Shown here piece after piece: positions 1 through 10,604 of a stretch of DNA of 64,000 bases. Within the stretch, counting starts at the first letter, position 1, and each line of letters begins with the position of its first letter. The position numbers were made by a program, and so were the translations under genes. The DNA is taken from the NCBI RefSeq assembly GCF_004124325.1, contig NZ_QBDT01000001.1, positions 4,650,001 to 4,714,000 on the forward strand, in the 5' to 3' direction. The notes beneath the pieces are model-generated. The model made no database searches and had not been told where the DNA came from. It worked only from the letters and a program-made list of their open reading frames with translations. The stretch is from Streptomyces sp. L2. Lineage in GTDB: Bacteria > Actinomycetota > Actinomycetes > Streptomycetales > Streptomycetaceae.

Positions 1-1
1 C

Positions 2-375
2 AACCGGCAGCTCCTGGACCAGCTCGTGCGCAGCGTCGACGGAGAGGTCGACGAGGAGAGCGTCCTGATCGGCCCGGTCTCGGTCGCGCCAGGCGCCCGG
101 ATCGTCCGCTCCTTCATCGAGGGGCCGGCGGTCATCGGACCGGGCAGTGTCATCGAGGACAGCAACGTCGGCCCGCACACCTCCATCGGCGGCGACGTCA
201 CCCTCAGTTCCACCCACATCTCGTACTCCATCGCCCTCGACGGCGCCTCGGTCAGCGGGGTGCACGCCGTGCACGGCTCGGTCATCGGCCGCTCGGCCGC
301 CGTCAGCAGCGGCGACCTGGTCACGCGCCGGCACCGTCTGGTCGTCGGCGATCACACCCGGATAGAGGTCGCGGC

Positions 376-379
<4 letters not shown>
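2..379 (+). CDS. Glucose-1-phosphate thymidylyltransferase, C-terminal part (cut by window edge)
   Basis: The frame is open to the left edge, so only the last 125 residues are present. They are imperfect hexapeptide repeats (IGPVSVAPGARI, VIGPGSVI, VGPHTSIGGDV) of a left-handed beta-helix. This matches the C-terminal domain of the long, about 355-residue, actinobacterial glucose-1-phosphate thymidylyltransferases that make dTDP-glucose; the catalytic nucleotidyltransferase domain lies outside. Its stop overlaps the next start (ATGA), so it is translationally coupled to the 4,6-dehydratase, the next enzyme of the pathway. The activity is inferred from the fold and this neighbour. Confidence 0.85.
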
Positions 380-1436
<1,057 letters not shown>

Positions 1437-1440
<4 letters not shown>

Positions 1441-3278
1441 GCGGAACCGACACCGGCACGACCACCCTCGACGTCCTGATCGTCGGGGCCGGCCCCGTCG
1501 GCCTCACCGCCGCCCACGAACTGGCCCGGCACGGCCTCACCGTCCGGCTGGTCGACGCCGCGCACGGCCCCGCCGTCACCTCCCGGGCGCTCGCCACGCA
1601 CGCCCGCACCCTGGAGACGTACGACCAGATGGGCGTGATCGACGAGCTGCTGCCGCGCGGCCGGCGCGTCGAGCACTTCACGCTGCACCAGCACGGCCGC
1701 CGCCTCATCCGCTTCGACACCGACTACAGCCGGCTGCCCACCCGCTTCCCGTACACCCTCATGGTCGACCAGGCCGTCACCGAGGACGTGCTGCGCACGG
1801 CGGCCGAGCGGCGCGGCGTCCCGGTCGAGTGGGACACCCGGCTGACCGGGTTCGAGGACACCGGCGACGGTGTGACGGCCACGCTCCGGCATGAGAGCGG
1901 TGAGACCGAGACCGTGCGGGCCAGTTGGCTGCTCGGCACCGACGGCGGCCACTCCACCGTGCGCAAGCAGCTCGGTCTGCGACTGGTCGGCGACTCCAGC
2001 GAGACCTGGCTGATCGCCGACGCCGTCGTCCACACCGACCTGCCGGCCGACAGCATCCACTGGATGCGCACCCGGGAGGGCACGGTGATGCTGGTGCCGT
2101 TCCCCGACGAGGGCAAGTGGCGCCTGCTCGACACCCGGGACGCGACGTACGACGGCGACGACGAGGCCGTCGCCCGCCGGTTCGCCCGCAAGATCAGCGC
2201 GGGCACCGGCCGTACGGTCACCGTCGAACCACCGAGCTGGGTGTCGGTGTTCACGATCCAGCAGCGCATGATCCCGACCATGCGCTCGGGCCGCTGCTTC
2301 GTCGCCGGCGACGCCGCTCACGTGCACAGCCCCGCCTCCGGACAGGGCATGAACACCGGTGTGCAGGACGCCTACAACCTCGCCTGGAAGCTCGCCCTGG
2401 TCCAACGGGGCGCGTCCGAGGAGGCGTTGCTGGACACCTACAGCGCCGAGCGGGTCCCGGTCGGCGCGGGCCTGCTCGCCTCCACCCGGTTCGCCACGAT
2501 CCTCGTACAGCTCAAGAACCGCTACGCGGCGGCCGCGCTGCGGGCCATGTTCACCGTCGTACGCACCGTCCGCCCGCTCAAGTCGAAGATCGAACGCAAG
2601 ATCATGGGCGGCATGTCGGCCCTCGACCTGCGCTACGAGGACTCCCCGCTCACCACCCCGGACACCACGGCGTCCACCGCCGTCCCGGCCGGTTCGCGCG
2701 CCTCCCGGGTCACGGCCGGACGGTACGACGGCTCGGCGGCCTGGCGCGCGTTCCTCGCGGAACTGCGCACCCCCGAACCCACCCTGCTGTGCGCGGCCCG
2801 TCCCCAGGACGGACCGGCCCTGCACGCCCTCCAGGACGCCTACGGCCCGGTCCTCAACGTCCGTACCGCCGCCGAACTGTACGACCACAAGGGCGACTTG
2901 AGGGAGGACCTCGGTCTCGCCGACGGCGCCTGGCTGCTGCTTCGCCCCGACGGCTACGTGGCCGCGACCGGCGACGACGTCACGGGCACCGCCCCGCGCG
3001 AGGCCCTGCACCGCCTGGGACTGAGGGCGACCGCCCCGGCGGCCCGGACCGAAGCCGACGCCCCCGACGCCGACGCTCCGGAGGCCGACCCCGCCGAGCC
3101 CGCCGACCCCGCCGTAGACCCCGTCGCCGCCCTCGCCACCCTCGCCGCAGGGGCTGCCGCGTGCGCCGACATGGCCACCGCGGCGGCCGTCGCCATGGCG
3201 GTGCGGGCGCTGTCCCCGCCGGCCGCGCGGACCGCGACGATCCCCGCGCCGCGGCGGCCCGCTCGGGCCACGACCTGA
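1437..3278 (+). CDS. FAD-dependent aromatic polyketide monooxygenase (PgaE/RdmE/MtmOII type)
   Basis: A 613-residue class A flavoprotein monooxygenase. The dinucleotide-binding GAGPVG is at residues 17-22, the DG motif (TDGGHSTVRKQLG) around D169 and the GD motif (AGDAAHVHSPASGQGMNTG) around D292. A C-terminal thioredoxin-like domain follows, as in aromatic polyketide hydroxylases, then an Ala/Pro/Asp-rich tail of about 70 residues. Such enzymes use NAD(P)H and O2 to hydroxylate or cleave polycyclic aromatic polyketides. It starts at the ATGA overlap with the dehydratase gene. Its presence among deoxysugar genes is the best hint in the window that the cluster makes an aromatic polyketide; the substrate is unknown. 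Confidence 0.88.
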
Positions 3279-3387
3279 GCGGCCTCCGCCTTCCGCCGCC
3301 GCGACCCACCACCGCCCCGGCCCGCCGCCGCACCCGCCCTCGCACCCGCCCCGTGACCACCGTCTCCTCGCAGATCAGGACCGAGCC

Positions 3388-4215
3388 ATGCACATCGTGG
3401 GAAACGGGTTTCTCGCCCGGAACCTAGCCCCTCTGGCCGCCCGGCACCCCGACACCGTCGTCCTGGCGGCCGGGGTGTCCTGGGCCGACGGAACCTCGGA
3501 CGCCGACTTCCGCCGCGAGCTCGACCTCGTCCTCACCTGGGCCCGCAGATGCGCGGCGGACGGGCGCCGCCTGGTGTTCTTCTCCACCGCGTCCACCGGC
3601 ATGTACGGGCGGGTCGCCGGCCCCGGCCGCGAGGACGTCCCCGTCGAGCCCTGCACCCCGTACGGCCGGCACAAACTCCACCTGGAGGAGCGGCTCGCCG
3701 CGTCCGGGGCGGACTGTCTCGTGCTCCGCCTGGGACACCTGGTCGGCCCCGGGCAGCCCGCCCACCAGCTCCTGCCGATGCTGGCTCGGCAGGTGGCCGA
3801 GGGCCGGGTCCGGGTCCACCGGGGCGCGAGCCGCGATCTGATCGCCGTGGCCGACGCGGTGACCGTCGTCGACCGGCTCCTCGCGGGCGGTCTGCGCGGC
3901 GAGACGGTCAACGTGGCCTCGGGCAACGCCGTCCCCGTCGAGCGGATCGTGGACTGGCTGGAGCGGCGCCTCGGCGTGCGGGCCCACCGCGAACTCCACG
4001 ACACGGGCGGCCAGCACACCATCTCCACCGACAAGCTGCGCCGGCTGGTGCCGGAGGTCGCCGACCTCGGCTTCGGCACCGACGGCTACCACCTGCGGGC
4101 CCTGGAGTCGTTCCCGCTGGACGTGCCCCCGGCGGCTCCGGCGGCCCCGGCGGACGGCCTCCCGGGCTCAAGCGCGACTCAAGTACCGGTGGGGACCCTT
4201 GGCAGTACGACATGA
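3388..4215 (+). CDS. NAD-dependent epimerase/dehydratase family protein, probable NDP-hexose 4-ketoreductase
   Basis: A short extended-SDR of 275 residues. The N-terminus has a degenerate nucleotide motif (GNGFLARNL, residues 5-13) and the catalytic Tyr/Lys pair lies in YGRHK. Proteins of this type in angucycline clusters (UrdZ3/LanZ3 group) reduce the C-4 ketone late in deoxysugar synthesis. It starts about 110 bp after the monooxygenase. The Pro/Ala/Gly-rich tail looks non-essential. The exact stereochemical outcome cannot be read from sequence; 4-ketoreductase versus epimerase is an inference from cluster context. Confidence 0.75.
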   Translation: MHIVGNGFLARNLAPLAARHPDTVVLAAGVSWADGTSDADFRRELDLVLTWARRCAADGRRLVFFSTASTGMYGRVAGPGREDVPVEPCTPYGRHKLHLEERLAASGADCLVLRLGHLVGPGQPAHQLLPMLARQVAEGRVRVHRGASRDLIAVADAVTVVDRLLAGGLRGETVNVASGNAVPVERIVDWLERRLGVRAHRELHDTGGQHTISTDKLRRLVPEVADLGFGTDGYHLRALESFPLDVPPAAPAAPADGLPGSSATQVPVGTLGSTT

Positions 4216-4229
4216 AGGAGAACCCTGAC

Positions 4230-4952
4230 ATGACCCCCCACGCCGGCCCGCAAGCGAGTCCTCCGTTGAACTCTCCCGCCACCCCGCAGTCCAGTGCCCC
4301 CCGGCCGAGCGCGCCGGGCTCCGCGCTGCGCCCCCTGCTCATCGACGTGGCCGTCCCCCTCGTTCTCTACTACGTGCTGAACAAGGGCGCCCACCTGAAC
4401 ACGGTGGACTCCCTCGTGCTCAGCGGTGCCGTGCCCGCCGTGCGGACGGTGTACGGCCTGGTGCGCGACCGCCGGGTCAACGGGCTGGCCCTGCTCATGC
4501 TGGTCGTCACCCTCGTCGGCGCCGCGATCAGCCTGATCAGCGGCGACGCCCGGCTGATGCTGGCCAAGGAGTCCCTGGGCACCGGCCTGATCGGCGGGTC
4601 CATCCTGGTGTCCGCTTTCACCTCGCAGCCGCTGATGGCGAGCGCGATGCGCCCGTTCATGACGAAGGGCAAGCCGGAGCGCGAGGCGGCCTGGGAGCAC
4701 CTGCGCGCGACCGAGCCCAGGTTCCGCGCCGGCATCACCCGCACCACGCAACTGTGGGGCGCGGGCCTGCTCGCCGACTGCGTCCTGCGCGTCGTCGGCG
4801 CCTACACCCTGCCCGTGCACACCATGGTGTGGATGTCGACGGTCATCCTGGTCGGCGCGATCGCCGTCCTGATGCTCGGCACCGGCAAGACGTCCGACGA
4901 GGCCGAGAAGCTCCTGGAGGCCGAGGTCGCCCGGCGGCAGGACACGGCATGA
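4230..4952 (+). CDS. VC0807-type integral membrane protein
   Basis: A 240-residue membrane protein with about five or six hydrophobic segments and a basic loop (MRPFMTKGKPEREAAWEHL) near the middle. It resembles the uncharacterised VC0807 family, whose function is unknown to me. The start at 4230 is preferred over an in-frame ATG at 4212 because AAGGAG (4215-4220) lies 9 nt upstream of 4230. Its stop overlaps the next gene by ATGA, so it belongs to the deoxysugar operon; a role in product export or in membrane placement of the pathway is only a guess. Confidence 0.75.
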   Translation: MTPHAGPQASPPLNSPATPQSSAPRPSAPGSALRPLLIDVAVPLVLYYVLNKGAHLNTVDSLVLSGAVPAVRTVYGLVRDRRVNGLALLMLVVTLVGAAISLISGDARLMLAKESLGTGLIGGSILVSAFTSQPLMASAMRPFMTKGKPEREAAWEHLRATEPRFRAGITRTTQLWGAGLLADCVLRVVGAYTLPVHTMVWMSTVILVGAIAVLMLGTGKTSDEAEKLLEAEVARRQDTA

Positions 4953-6004
4953 CGCTCCCCGCGCGGGGCGCGGGTCCGGTGGTGGTGCTCGGCGGCACGG
5001 GGTTCGCCGGGCGCCACTGTCGTACGGCCCTGGAGGCGAACGGCGTCCCCACCGTGGACGTCTCCCGCTCCACCCCCGGCCCCCACCGCCTGGACCTCGC
5101 CGACGTCACCCCCGGCACGCTCGCCGGGCTGCTGCACGAGACCGGCGCCGCCGCAGTCGTCAACGCGGCCGGCGCCGTCTGGGCGTGCGGCGACGACGCC
5201 ATGCACGCCCTGAACGCCCGCCTGCCCGCCGTGCTCGCCGAGGCGGTCACCCAGCTGCCGCCCGGACTACGGCCCCCGGTCGTCCAGTTGGGCACGGTCT
5301 ACGAATACGGTCCCGCGCCCGACGGTATGCCGGAGCAGACCGAGGACACACCGTGCCGGCCCGTCGGCACCTACGGCGTCACCAAGCTGCGCGGCACCCG
5401 TGCCCTGCTCGGCGCCGCCGACGCCGCACGGTTCGGCGCCGTCGTCCTGCGCGTGTCCAACATGCTCGGCCCCGGCGCCCCCACCGCCAGCCTGCCCGGC
5501 CTCGTCGCCGCCCACCTCGCCGACGCGGCCCGCGACCCGGACGGCCCCGCCCCGCTGCACCTCGCCCCGCTCACCGCCCACCGCGACTACATCGACGTAC
5601 GCGACGTCGCCGACGCCGCGCTCGCCGCCCTGGACCACGCCCGGCACCACCCCGGCGGCCGGGTGTTCAACATCGGCAGCGGCGGCACCGTGCCCGTCCG
5701 CGGGCTCGTGCGGCGCATGGTCGAACGCTCCGGGCTGCCCGTGGAACTGGTCGAGGAGGGCAGGGCCGCCCTGTCCCGCGGCGACGCAGGACGGCAGCGG
5801 CTGTCCGTGCGGGCCGCCGCCCGCGACCTCGGCCGGCGGCCCCGCCGCACCCTCGACGAGAGCATCGACGACCTGCTGCGGCAGGCGTCCGGCGGCACGC
5901 TCCCGCGCACCCCGATCGGGGATCGAGGAGCGTTCGAGCAGGGCCGAGCAGGATCCGACGTGACGACGGGCGCGGAATCCGTGCCGAACCGATCACGGAG
6001 GTGA
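4949..6004 (+). CDS. NAD-dependent epimerase/dehydratase (second NDP-sugar 4-ketoreductase or epimerase)
   Basis: A 351-residue extended SDR. GGTGFAG near residue 15 binds NAD(P) and YGVTK provides the catalytic Tyr/Lys. The region RDYIDVRDVADAALAAL and the segment GGRVFNIGSGG are typical of nucleotide-sugar epimerases and ketoreductases. It overlaps the VC0807-type gene by 4 bp and ends 7 bp before the 3,4-dehydratase. With the gene at 3388 it gives the cluster two candidate C-4 reductases, which suggests two deoxysugars or two configurations, or that one is an epimerase. Confidence 0.75.
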   Translation: MTLPARGAGPVVVLGGTGFAGRHCRTALEANGVPTVDVSRSTPGPHRLDLADVTPGTLAGLLHETGAAAVVNAAGAVWACGDDAMHALNARLPAVLAEAVTQLPPGLRPPVVQLGTVYEYGPAPDGMPEQTEDTPCRPVGTYGVTKLRGTRALLGAADAARFGAVVLRVSNMLGPGAPTASLPGLVAAHLADAARDPDGPAPLHLAPLTAHRDYIDVRDVADAALAALDHARHHPGGRVFNIGSGGTVPVRGLVRRMVERSGLPVELVEEGRAALSRGDAGRQRLSVRAAARDLGRRPRRTLDESIDDLLRQASGGTLPRTPIGDRGAFEQGRAGSDVTTGAESVPNRSRR

Positions 6005-6011
6005 CGGAGAG

Positions 6012-7316
6012 ATGAGCGACCACCGAGAGCTCGTGCTCGACGCGGTGCGCAAGTACCACCAGGACCAGCAGGAGGCCCGCCCGTTCGTGCCGGGCACCAC
6101 CGAGATCTGGCCGTCGGGCGCCGTGCTCGACGAGGACGACCGGGTGGCGCTCGTGGAGGCCGCGCTCGATCTGCGGATCGCGGCCGGCACCAGCTCCCGC
6201 AAGTTCGAGTCGCGGTTCGCCCGCCGCCTGAAGCGGCGCAAGGCGCACCTGACCAACTCGGGGTCCTCCGCCAACCTGCTGGCGCTGACCGCCCTGACCT
6301 CGCCCCACCTGGAGGAGCGCAGGCTGCGCCCCGGCGACGAGGTCATCACCGTGGCGGCGGGCTTCCCGACCACGGTCAACCCGATCCTGCAGAACGGCCT
6401 CGTGCCCGTCTTCGTCGACGTCGACCTGAAGACGTACAACACGACCGCCGACCGGGTCGCCGCCGCCATCGGCCCCAAGACGAAGGCGATCATCATCGCC
6501 CACGCCCTCGGCAACCCCTTCCCGGTCGCCGAGATAGCCCAACTCGCCGAAGAGCACGACCTGTTCCTCATCGAGGACAACTGCGACGCCGTCGGCTCCC
6601 TCTACAACGGGCAGCTCACCGGCACCTTCGGCGACCTGGCCACCGTCAGCTTCTACCCGGCGCACCACCTGACGATGGGCGAGGGCGGCTGCGTCCTCAC
6701 CTCGAACCTGGCGCTCGCCCGGATCGTGGAGTCGCTGCGCGACTGGGGCCGGGACTGCTGGTGCGAGCCGGGCGAGTCCAACAAGTGCCTCAAGCGGTTC
6801 CGCTACCAGATGGGCACGCTGCCCGCCGGGTACGACCACAAGTACATTTTCTCGCACGTCGGTTACAACCTGAAGGCCACCGACCTCCAGGCCGCGCTCG
6901 GGCTGACCCAGCTGGACAAGCTGGACTCGTTCATCGACGCCCGCAAGAGCAACTGGCAGCGGCTGCGCGACGGCCTGCTGGACGTGCCGCACCTGATCCT
7001 CCCGGAGGCCACCCCGGGCAGCGACCCGAGCTGGTTCGGCTTCGTGCTCACCGTCGAACCCAGCGCGCCCTTCAGCCGGGCCGAGCTGGTCGGCTTCCTG
7101 GAGGACCGCAAGATCGGCACCCGTCGGCTGTTCGCCGGGAACCTCACCCGCCAGCCGGCCTACGTCGACCAGCCGCACCGCGTCGTCGGCTCCCTGACCA
7201 ACAGCGACATCATCACGGAGCACACGTTCTGGGTGGGCATCTACCCGGGGCTCACCGAGGAGATGGTCGACTACATAGCCGCCTCCGTCCGCGAGTTCGT
7301 CGCCTCCCGGCTCTGA
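6012..7316 (+). CDS. NDP-4-keto-6-deoxyhexose 3,4-dehydratase, E1/UrdQ type (PLP and [2Fe-2S])
   Basis: A 434-residue aspartate-aminotransferase-fold enzyme that removes the C-3 hydroxyl of a 4-keto-6-deoxyhexose. The usual Schiff-base lysine is replaced by histidine (FYPAHHLTMGEGG, H218 by alignment with H220 of Yersinia E1), so it uses PMP as dehydratase, not transaminase. The four iron-sulfur cysteines are complete: C191, C249, C251 and C259, spacing C-X57-C-X1-C-X7-C, exactly that of E1. Family members need an electron-donating reductase; none is encoded nearby. It lies 7 bp after the preceding gene with AGGTGACGGAGAG as ribosome site. It sets this cluster up for a 3-deoxysugar such as rhodinose or amicetose. 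Confidence 0.93.
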   Translation: MSDHRELVLDAVRKYHQDQQEARPFVPGTTEIWPSGAVLDEDDRVALVEAALDLRIAAGTSSRKFESRFARRLKRRKAHLTNSGSSANLLALTALTSPHLEERRLRPGDEVITVAAGFPTTVNPILQNGLVPVFVDVDLKTYNTTADRVAAAIGPKTKAIIIAHALGNPFPVAEIAQLAEEHDLFLIEDNCDAVGSLYNGQLTGTFGDLATVSFYPAHHLTMGEGGCVLTSNLALARIVESLRDWGRDCWCEPGESNKCLKRFRYQMGTLPAGYDHKYIFSHVGYNLKATDLQAALGLTQLDKLDSFIDARKSNWQRLRDGLLDVPHLILPEATPGSDPSWFGFVLTVEPSAPFSRAELVGFLEDRKIGTRRLFAGNLTRQPAYVDQPHRVVGSLTNSDIITEHTFWVGIYPGLTEEMVDYIAASVREFVASRL

Positions 7317-7380
7317 CCAAGCGGGCACGTCCCGCACCGTCACCTCAGCCCCGTCCCGTCCCGAAAGGACCCCCCGTCTC

Positions 7381-8142
7381 ATGGACCTCGGACTGAGCGG
7401 CCGCGCCGTCCTGGTCACCGGCGCCACCGGAGGCATCGGCCGTGCCACGGCCCGCGCCTTCGCCCGGGAGGGCGCCCGAGTCGCCGTGGCGCACCACACC
7501 GACCGGGAGGGCGCCGAGAAGCTCGCCGCCGAACTCGGCGCCCACGACGACCGGGCGTTCGCGCTGCCCTACGACCTCGCCGACCCCGAGGCGCCGCGCA
7601 CCGCGACCGCCGCCGTCGAGCGCCGCTGGGGCGCACTCGACGTCCTCGTCGTCAACGCCGTCCGCTACGGCGCCCGCCGCGCCCCCGGCACCCACTTCGA
7701 GGACGTCCCCGAGGACGAATGGCGCCCGGTCGTCGAGGGCAACCTGACGCCCGCGCTGCGGACCGTGCAGCACGCCGTCGCCGGCATGCGGCGGCGCGGC
7801 TTCGGCCGCATCGTCCTGATGTCCTCGCACAACGCGCTCGGCGGCAACCGCGGCCAGGAGTTCTACGGCGCCGCCAAGGCCGCCCTGCACGGCCTCACCC
7901 GCAGCCTGATGTGGGACCTGGCCGACAGCGGCGTCCTGGTGAACGTCGTCTGCCCCGGGCTCACCACCACCGACCGCGTGCTGGCCGCGCTCCCCGAGAC
8001 GGTCCGCGAACGCGAACGCACCGCGACCCCCACCGGTCGCCTGACCACCCCGGAAGAAGTGGCGGACGCCGTCGTGTTCCTGAGTTCCCCGGCCAACGGC
8101 AACATCACCGGCGAGGCCCTCACGGTGGGAGGCGGCCGATGA
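7381..8142 (+). CDS. Classical short-chain dehydrogenase/reductase
   Basis: A 253-residue SDR with TGATGGIG near residue 13 and the catalytic Ser-Tyr-Lys set in SSHNALGG...FYGAAK. The C-terminus VGGGR is typical of FabG-like ketoreductases. GAAAGGA upstream serves as ribosome site. Its stop overlaps the next start (ATGA), coupling it to the 2,3-dehydratase. It may reduce a polyketide carbonyl or a sugar carbonyl; FabG-like enzymes in aromatic polyketide clusters do the former. The sequence alone does not decide. Confidence 0.8.
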   Translation: MDLGLSGRAVLVTGATGGIGRATARAFAREGARVAVAHHTDREGAEKLAAELGAHDDRAFALPYDLADPEAPRTATAAVERRWGALDVLVVNAVRYGARRAPGTHFEDVPEDEWRPVVEGNLTPALRTVQHAVAGMRRRGFGRIVLMSSHNALGGNRGQEFYGAAKAALHGLTRSLMWDLADSGVLVNVVCPGLTTTDRVLAALPETVRERERTATPTGRLTTPEEVADAVVFLSSPANGNITGEALTVGGGR

Positions 8143-9587
8143 CCGCGCCCGCAGCCGCCGTACCCGCTGTCCCGGCGCCCACCGAGCCGGCGCCCGCTGC
8201 CCTCACGCCCACCGTCCCCCGTGCCGACCGGGACCTGCCGGACCGGTTCGCCCGGTCGGCCGCCGCCGCCGAAGGCGTCCAGCTGGCCACCGCCGACGTC
8301 CCGCACTGGATCCGGCGGCGCGAGCGGGCCGGGAGGTTCAGCGTCGAACGCGTCCCCTTCGACGCCCTCGACGGCTGGACGTTCGCCCCGGACAGCGGCG
8401 ACCTCGTGCACCGCAGCGGACGCTTCTTCTCCGTCACCGGAGTCCACGCCACCAGCGACAGCGGCCCGTACCGCGACTGGCAGCAGCCCCTCATCGACCA
8501 GCCCGAGGTCGGCGTACTCGGCATCCTCGTCAAGGAGTTCGACGGCGTCCTGCACTTCCTGATGCAGGCCAAGATGGAGCCCGGCAACCCCGCCTCCCAG
8601 CTCGTCCAGCTCTCCCCGACCGTGCAGGCCACCCGCTCCAACTACACCCAGGCCCACCAGGGCCGGAGCGTCCGCTACATCGAGTACTTCCTGGACCCCG
8701 CGCGCGGCCGCGTCCTCACCGACGTCCTGCAGTCCGAACACGGCTCCTGGTTCTGGCGCAAGACCAACCGCAACATGATCGTCGAGGCCGTCGGCGACGT
8801 CGAACTCCACGACGACTTCTGCTGGCTCACCCTCGGCCAGCTGGCGCGGCTCCTCCACCTCGACAACGTCGTGAACATGGACGCCCGCACGGTCCTCGCC
8901 ACCGCCCCCAGCCCCTACGCCCACGACCGCGCCCCGCACTCCGACACCGAGCTGGTCTCCTGGTTCACCGAGCGCCGCGCCCGCCGTGACCTGGCCACCC
9001 GCCGCGTCCCCCTCGCCACCCTGCCCGACTGGCACCGCACCCTCGACCGGGTGGGCCGGGACGACGGCCGGTTCTTCGACGTCGTCGGCGTCCGCGTGCG
9101 CGCCGCCAGCCGCGAGGTCACCCAGTGGACCCAGCCCCTGATCGCCCCGGCCGGACGCGGAGTCTGCGCCTTCCTCACCCGCACCGTCGACGGTGTGCCG
9201 CACGTCCTGGTCAGCGCCCGCGCCGAGGCCGGCCTGTGCGACACCGTCGAGCTGGGACCGACCGTGCAGTGCACCCCCGGAAACCACGACGAGCCACCGC
9301 CGTTCCTCACCGAGGTGCTGACGGCCCCGCCCGAGCGCGTCCGGTACTCCGCCGTGCACGCCGAGGAGGGCGGCCGCTTCCTCGAAGCCGAGGCCCGCTA
9401 CCTCCTGGTGGAGACCGACGACCCGCTCACCCCGGAACCGGACGGCTTCCTGTGGGCCGGTCCCGCCCAGCTCAGTGACCTCGTCCGGCACGGCCACTAC
9501 CTCAACGTCCAGGCCCGCACCCTGCTGGCCTGCCTCAACGCCCTGGCCGCCGTGCCGCGAGAAGGAGGGCACGACCGTGCCGCATGA
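8139..9587 (+). CDS. NDP-hexose 2,3-dehydratase
   Basis: A 482-residue protein built from two tandem copies of the hexose 2,3-dehydratase domain. The first half carries TQAHQGRSVRYIEYF after VQLSPTVQAT, the second ELGPTVQCT, the same framework repeated. This is the TylX3/EvaB/UrdS/LanS family, which eliminates the C-2 hydroxyl of dTDP-4-keto-6-deoxyglucose to give an unstable 3,4-diketo sugar. The length is normal for the family. It is coupled to the SDR by ATGA and overlaps the following 3-ketoreductase gene by 11 bp, which fits because the ketoreductase must trap the unstable product. Confidence 0.93.
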   Translation: MTAPAAAVPAVPAPTEPAPAALTPTVPRADRDLPDRFARSAAAAEGVQLATADVPHWIRRRERAGRFSVERVPFDALDGWTFAPDSGDLVHRSGRFFSVTGVHATSDSGPYRDWQQPLIDQPEVGVLGILVKEFDGVLHFLMQAKMEPGNPASQLVQLSPTVQATRSNYTQAHQGRSVRYIEYFLDPARGRVLTDVLQSEHGSWFWRKTNRNMIVEAVGDVELHDDFCWLTLGQLARLLHLDNVVNMDARTVLATAPSPYAHDRAPHSDTELVSWFTERRARRDLATRRVPLATLPDWHRTLDRVGRDDGRFFDVVGVRVRAASREVTQWTQPLIAPAGRGVCAFLTRTVDGVPHVLVSARAEAGLCDTVELGPTVQCTPGNHDEPPPFLTEVLTAPPERVRYSAVHAEEGGRFLEAEARYLLVETDDPLTPEPDGFLWAGPAQLSDLVRHGHYLNVQARTLLACLNALAAVPREGGHDRAA

Positions 9588-10596
9588 GACCGACGATCGC
9601 ATGGTCGACATCAGTGACCGCCCGGTGCGTTTCGGGGTGCTGGGCAGTGCCGACATCGCGCGCCGCCGGATGCTCCCGGCCTTCGCCGCCGGTGCCGGCT
9701 CCGCGCTCACGGCGGTCGCCAGCCGCGACCTCGGCCGGGCCCGTGAGTGCGCCGCGCCCTACCCGGGCTGCACCCCCGTCGGCGGCTACGAGGAACTCCT
9801 CGCCCGCGACGACGTCGACGCCGTCTACGTACCGCTGCCCCTGGCCCTGCACGCCCAGTGGGCCGAGGCGGCGCTGCGCGCCGGCAAGCACGTCCTCGCC
9901 GAGAAGCCGCTGGCCGCCGACCCCGCCACCGCCCGCCGCCTGATGACGCTCGCGGCCGACCGCGGACTGGTGCTGATGGAGAACGTCATGTTCGTCCACC
10001 ACCCCCAGCACGCCGCCGTCCGCAAACTGGTCGCCGACGGCGAGATCGGCACCCTGCGCTCGGTCAGCGCCTCCTTCGCCATCCCCGAACTGCCCCGCGC
10101 CGACATCCGCTACCGCGCCGACCTCGGCGGCGGCGCCCTGCGGGAGGTCGGCCTCTACCCGGTGCGGGCCGCCCTGCACCTCCTCGGCGGCGGTCTGCGC
10201 GTCGCCGGCGCGGCCCTGCACCGCGACGAGGGACACGACGTGGAGACCTCCGGCGCCGCCCTGCTCCAGGCCCCCGACGGGGTGATCGCCGAGGTCACCT
10301 TCGGCATCGGGCACGCCTACCGCTCCGCCTACGAACTGTGGGGCAGCCGGGGCCGCATCCGCGTCGAGAACGCCTTCACCCCGCCCGCCGACCACCACCC
10401 GGTGCTCCTCGTCGAGCACGCCACCGGCACCGCACCCGTCGTCCTCGACGCGCACGACCAGGTCGCCGCGACCGTCGCCGAGTTCGTCACGGCCGTGCGC
10501 ACCCACGCGGGCCCCGTCGACGCCGACGTGGTCCTGGAACAGGCCGGACTCCTCGCCGCCATCGCGGAGTTCGCCCCCGCACCGGAAGGAAGCTGA
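9577..10596 (+). CDS. NDP-hexose 3-ketoreductase (Gfo/Idh/MocA family)
   Basis: A 339-residue Gfo/Idh/MocA oxidoreductase with GVLGSADIARRR at the N-terminus (NADPH binding) and the conserved EKPLAAD segment. It is the UrdT/LanT/TylC1-type partner of the 2,3-dehydratase and reduces the C-3 ketone to complete 2-deoxygenation. The GTG start at 9577 is chosen because GAAGGAGG (9561-9568) lies 8 nt upstream; an ATG at 9601 lacks such a site. It overlaps the dehydratase by 11 bp. Together, the 2,3- and 3,4-deoxygenating enzymes give a 2,3,6-trideoxy sugar. Confidence 0.92.
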   Translation: MPHETDDRMVDISDRPVRFGVLGSADIARRRMLPAFAAGAGSALTAVASRDLGRARECAAPYPGCTPVGGYEELLARDDVDAVYVPLPLALHAQWAEAALRAGKHVLAEKPLAADPATARRLMTLAADRGLVLMENVMFVHHPQHAAVRKLVADGEIGTLRSVSASFAIPELPRADIRYRADLGGGALREVGLYPVRAALHLLGGGLRVAGAALHRDEGHDVETSGAALLQAPDGVIAEVTFGIGHAYRSAYELWGSRGRIRVENAFTPPADHHPVLLVEHATGTAPVVLDAHDQVAATVAEFVTAVRTHAGPVDADVVLEQAGLLAAIAEFAPAPEGS

Positions 10597-10604
10597 ACAG
10601 GCCC

